Shown one piece after another: positions 5,959-8,117 of a stretch of DNA of 8,117 bases (its first letter is position 1; every line of letters starts with the position of its first letter). Source of the stretch: Adhaeribacter sp. (lineage in GTDB: Bacteria; Bacteroidota; Bacteroidia; Cytophagales; Hymenobacteraceae); NCBI GenBank assembly GCA_028288395.1, contig JAQBNV010000464.1:1-8117 (forward strand), given 5' to 3'. A program made the translations under genes and the position numbers. The notes below the pieces were generated by a model. It was not told the DNA's origin and did not search any database. It saw only the letters and a program-made list of their open reading frames with translations.

Positions 5959-5994
5959 TCTCATACAGCTTAATACCAGTTTTGGAAACTACAT

Positions 5995-7782
5995 TTATTC
6001 CTCCTTTTCGTTTTCTTGCTGCACAGCCTGCTTTAAAGGTTCTTCCAGTTGTTTAGTTGCGCCGACATCTCCTTTTGCCTGGGCTTGTACTAACTGTTGC
6101 GCAAATTCCTGGGCTACTTCCGGCGTAAAAGGCAATATTTCGGGATCGGTCAGGGCATCAATAACCACGGGTCTATCGGCTGACAGCGCCTTTTCCCAAG
6201 CCGGTATAACCTGGTCGGGCCGCTCCACCCGGATTCCTATTAACCCTAAAGACTCGGCGTATTGCGCGTAATTGAACTCCGGCAGCACTTGCGATTCATT
6301 AAATTTGGGTTCTCCCTGCATCATGCGTTGTTCCCAGGTTACAAAATTCAGGTCGCGGTTATTCAGTACCAGCACAATGAGCTGCGGATTTTTCCACTGC
6401 TGCCAATATTTTTGCATCGTAATTAATTCGTTGTTGCCACCCATCTGCATGGCGCCATCGCCTACAAAAGAAAACACAACCCGCTCCGGGTAAGCAAATT
6501 TGGCGGCCAACGCATACGGAATAGCGCAACCCATGGTAGCAAGCGTGCCCGAAACCGAAAATTGCATGCCCTGGCGGATGCGAATATGCTGGGCCGTCCA
6601 GCTGGAAGAGGAACCGGAATCCGAAGTTAAAATACAATTATCCGGCAACCTGGGCGATAGTTCCTCGAACAACAGGCGCGGATTTAAGGGGTTAGCTTCC
6701 CGGCCTGCCTGCTCGTGTATTAATTGCCACCAATCTTTAACCTGCTGCTCAATTTGGTTTTGCCAGGTCCGGTCGGTTTTTCTTTCCAACAGCGGGATTA
6801 ATGCCTTTAAGGTTTCAGCACTGTCGCCGGTCAGATTAACTTCCATGGGATACCGAATACTTTGCATTCGCCCATCCAGTTCGATCTGAATACCGCGGGC
6901 TTTTCCTTCTTCCGGCAGAAACTCGGCATAAGGAAAACTGGAGCCAATCATGAGCAGCGTATCGCAATTCTGCATCATCTCGTGCGAGGCGTTGCTACCA
7001 AATAACCCGATAGCCCCAGTCACAAAAGGTAAATCGTCGGGTAAAGCAGCTTTTCCTAAAAATGCTTTGGCTACCCCGGCGCCCAATAAATCCGCTGCCT
7101 GGGTTACTTCTTCGGCGGCGTGTAAGGCGCCGGCACCCACCAAAATGGCTACCCGCTTCCCGGCATTTAATATTTCTGCGGCTCTTATCAGGTCCGCATC
7201 CTGGGGAATAACGCGGGGGGCTGTAAACCCAACGCCCGAATGAATGGTTTGATGCGTGTGGGGTGGTTCCTGGTAATCTTCGGTTTGTAAATCGTTCGGA
7301 ATAATAATGCAGGTAACGGTACGCTGTGACAAAGCAATCCGGAAAGCGCGATCTATTAAGTGGCGGATTTGAGCAGGGTCCACGGCCATTTGAATATATT
7401 CTGAAGCCACATCTTTAAACAGCGATATCAGATCTATTTCCTGTTGACTGCTGCCGCCCAGAGATTTCAAGGCTTTTTGCCCCACAATGGCTACTACCGG
7501 CTGATGATCTAATTTTGCATCGTACAGGCCGTTGAGTAAATGAATGGCTCCCGGACCGGAGGTAGCCAGGCAAACTCCCACCTGTTTGATAAACTTAGCG
7601 TGTGCACAAGCCATCAAAGAAGCCATTTCTTCGTGACGCACCTGCACAAACTCGATTTCATCTTTGGCCCGGTTTAAAGCCCCCATAATACCATTAATGC
7701 CATCGCCGGGATAACCAAAAATGCGTTCTACGCCCCAGGCCTGTAACCGTTTAACCAGGTAATCACTTACATTTTCTTTCAT
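5995..7782 (-). CDS. thiamine diphosphate enzyme, pyruvate oxidase-like (PoxB/YdaP type)
   Basis: A complete 595-residue member of the pyruvate oxidase/acetolactate synthase superfamily. The N-terminal Pyr domain (about 1-170) has FGYPGDGINGI and the catalytic Glu51 in RHEE, matching Glu50 of E. coli PoxB. The central domain (about 190-330) has LVGAGAL and the IGSSFPYAEF stretch that resembles PoxB. The C-terminal domain (about 370-550) holds the diphosphate/metal motif GDG (441-443) closing with NN (474-475). PoxB's membrane-binding tail is absent; instead there is a Gln/Glu/Lys-rich tail (about 556-595). Likely a soluble FAD- and ThDP-dependent oxidase or decarboxylase of pyruvate, closest to Bacillus YdaP; the exact reaction is not certain. 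ATG 7782 is preferred over the in-frame ATG 7803, because relatives start there and 7803 lies almost on the predicted transcription start. No terminator is evident before the IS relic. Confidence 0.92.
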   Translation of the reverse strand: MKENVSDYLVKRLQAWGVERIFGYPGDGINGIMGALNRAKDEIEFVQVRHEEMASLMACAHAKFIKQVGVCLATSGPGAIHLLNGLYDAKLDHQPVVAIVGQKALKSLGGSSQQEIDLISLFKDVASEYIQMAVDPAQIRHLIDRAFRIALSQRTVTCIIIPNDLQTEDYQEPPHTHQTIHSGVGFTAPRVIPQDADLIRAAEILNAGKRVAILVGAGALHAAEEVTQAADLLGAGVAKAFLGKAALPDDLPFVTGAIGLFGSNASHEMMQNCDTLLMIGSSFPYAEFLPEEGKARGIQIELDGRMQSIRYPMEVNLTGDSAETLKALIPLLERKTDRTWQNQIEQQVKDWWQLIHEQAGREANPLNPRLLFEELSPRLPDNCILTSDSGSSSSWTAQHIRIRQGMQFSVSGTLATMGCAIPYALAAKFAYPERVVFSFVGDGAMQMGGNNELITMQKYWQQWKNPQLIVLVLNNRDLNFVTWEQRMMQGEPKFNESQVLPEFNYAQYAESLGLIGIRVERPDQVIPAWEKALSADRPVVIDALTDPEILPFTPEVAQEFAQQLVQAQAKGDVGATKQLEEPLKQAVQQENEKEE

Positions 7783-7804
7783 AGTATCGCGCCTTAAATG
7801 CATA

Positions 7805-7812
7805 CAAACGTA
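7805..7812 (-). promoter_or_regulatory. Bacteroidota -7 promoter element for the TPP enzyme
   Basis: On the minus strand TACGTTTG fits TAnnTTTG exactly. A T-rich stretch ending TTTTTC lies about 18 bases upstream and can serve as a weak -33 element. Transcription would begin near 7799, leaving a leader of about 17 bases before ATG 7782; this excludes or greatly weakens the alternative start at 7803. Confidence 0.65.
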
Positions 7813-8111
7813 AATGCTTTAATCGCTGGCGAAAAAAATAATAATTTATTAAGCTGCTATTAAAGTCCGATACAATCCGGAGGCATATATTTTAATAGAA
7901 AATCGAGCTGCCTTATTTTTATGAAAAGCCTATAGTTGAAATAATTTATAATAGATAGGATTAAAAGATTTGCGGATACTCTAGCTGGTTAAGAAACTCA
8001 CCCGGCAATTTGCTTTTTTTACTCACGAGAATAATTTCCACCTAGAAGAAGAATATTAAATATAAATCATTGCGCCTGAAAATTTTAATTTTGCTGTATA
8101 AATTAAATGTT
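7813..8111. other. non-coding AT-rich region
   Basis: No frame gives a recognisable protein. It separates the minus-strand TPP gene from a possible plus-strand gene beginning at the edge. TAATTTTG at 8086-8093 fits TAnnTTTG and would place a start site near 8100; ATGAAA at 8112 could then be the first codons of a gene cut off by the window, with a leader of only about 12 bases. In this AT-rich context such a match may be chance, and no good -33 element is seen at the usual spacing. Confidence 0.35.
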
Positions 8112-8117
8112 ATGAAA

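Noticed and set aside
5559..5970. Target-site duplication around the IS relic
   Set aside because: Flanks at both possible border pairs (5571/5958 and 5566/5963) share no 3-4 base direct repeat.
6359..7243. Open frames on both strands inside the TPP enzyme gene
   Set aside because: They are alternative readings of a strongly supported 595-residue coding region and show no independent family motifs.
7783..7803. Upstream ATG at 7803 as the start of the TPP enzyme
   Set aside because: It falls at or before the start site predicted from the TACGTTTG element, and the family begins at ATG 7782.
1..8117. CRISPR array, tRNA, rRNA or riboswitch
   Set aside because: No regularly spaced repeats, cloverleaf-like segments, conserved rRNA stretches or recognisable riboswitch cores were seen.

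Overview
The window looks like a Bacteroidota chromosome, most plausibly a Cytophagales/Hymenobacteraceae-type soil or water bacterium. The reasons are moderate GC, A-rich leaders with little Shine-Dalgarno signal, promoter elements of the Bacteroidota form TAnnTTTG, and protein variants typical of that phylum. The genus is not established.

Layout. Positions 1-366 hold no supported gene. From about 367 to 5178 a plus-strand series of seven genes follows one promoter that carries a large inverted repeat: a YceI-like protein (frameshifted near its end), a pirin, a two-domain extradiol ring-cleaving dioxygenase (MhqO type), a small cupin, an alpha/beta hydrolase (MhqD type), a DoxX membrane protein (MhqP type), and an NAD(P)H-dependent FMN reductase broken by two in-frame stop codons. 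Positions 5179-5570 hold no recognisable gene. Positions about 5571-5958 are a decayed, internally deleted IS3-family element with imperfect terminal inverted repeats and minus-strand orfA and orfB remains. Positions 5995-7782 on the minus strand encode a pyruvate-oxidase-like thiamine diphosphate enzyme with its own TAnnTTTG promoter. The last 300 bases are non-coding, with a possible plus-strand gene start at the very edge (8112).

How the genes work together. Ring-cleaving dioxygenase, MhqD-like hydrolase, DoxX protein and flavin quinone/azo-type reductase is the set that Bacillus subtilis places under MhqR (mhqNOP, mhqED, azoR2) for resistance to hydroquinones and quinone-like electrophiles. 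Here the set is gathered in one run with a pirin (quercetinase-like cupin), a YceI protein and a second small cupin. I infer a quinone/catechol/electrophile detoxification locus controlled by a repressor that lies outside the window. The first gene carries an indel and the last has two nonsense mutations, so both ends of the cluster appear to be decaying (or carry sequencing errors) while the five central genes are intact.

The best candidates for something undescribed are the operator/promoter at 367-400, the extra cupin and pirin in an Mhq-type locus, and a conserved 20-base element (3224 and 3944) that may act as internal promoters.
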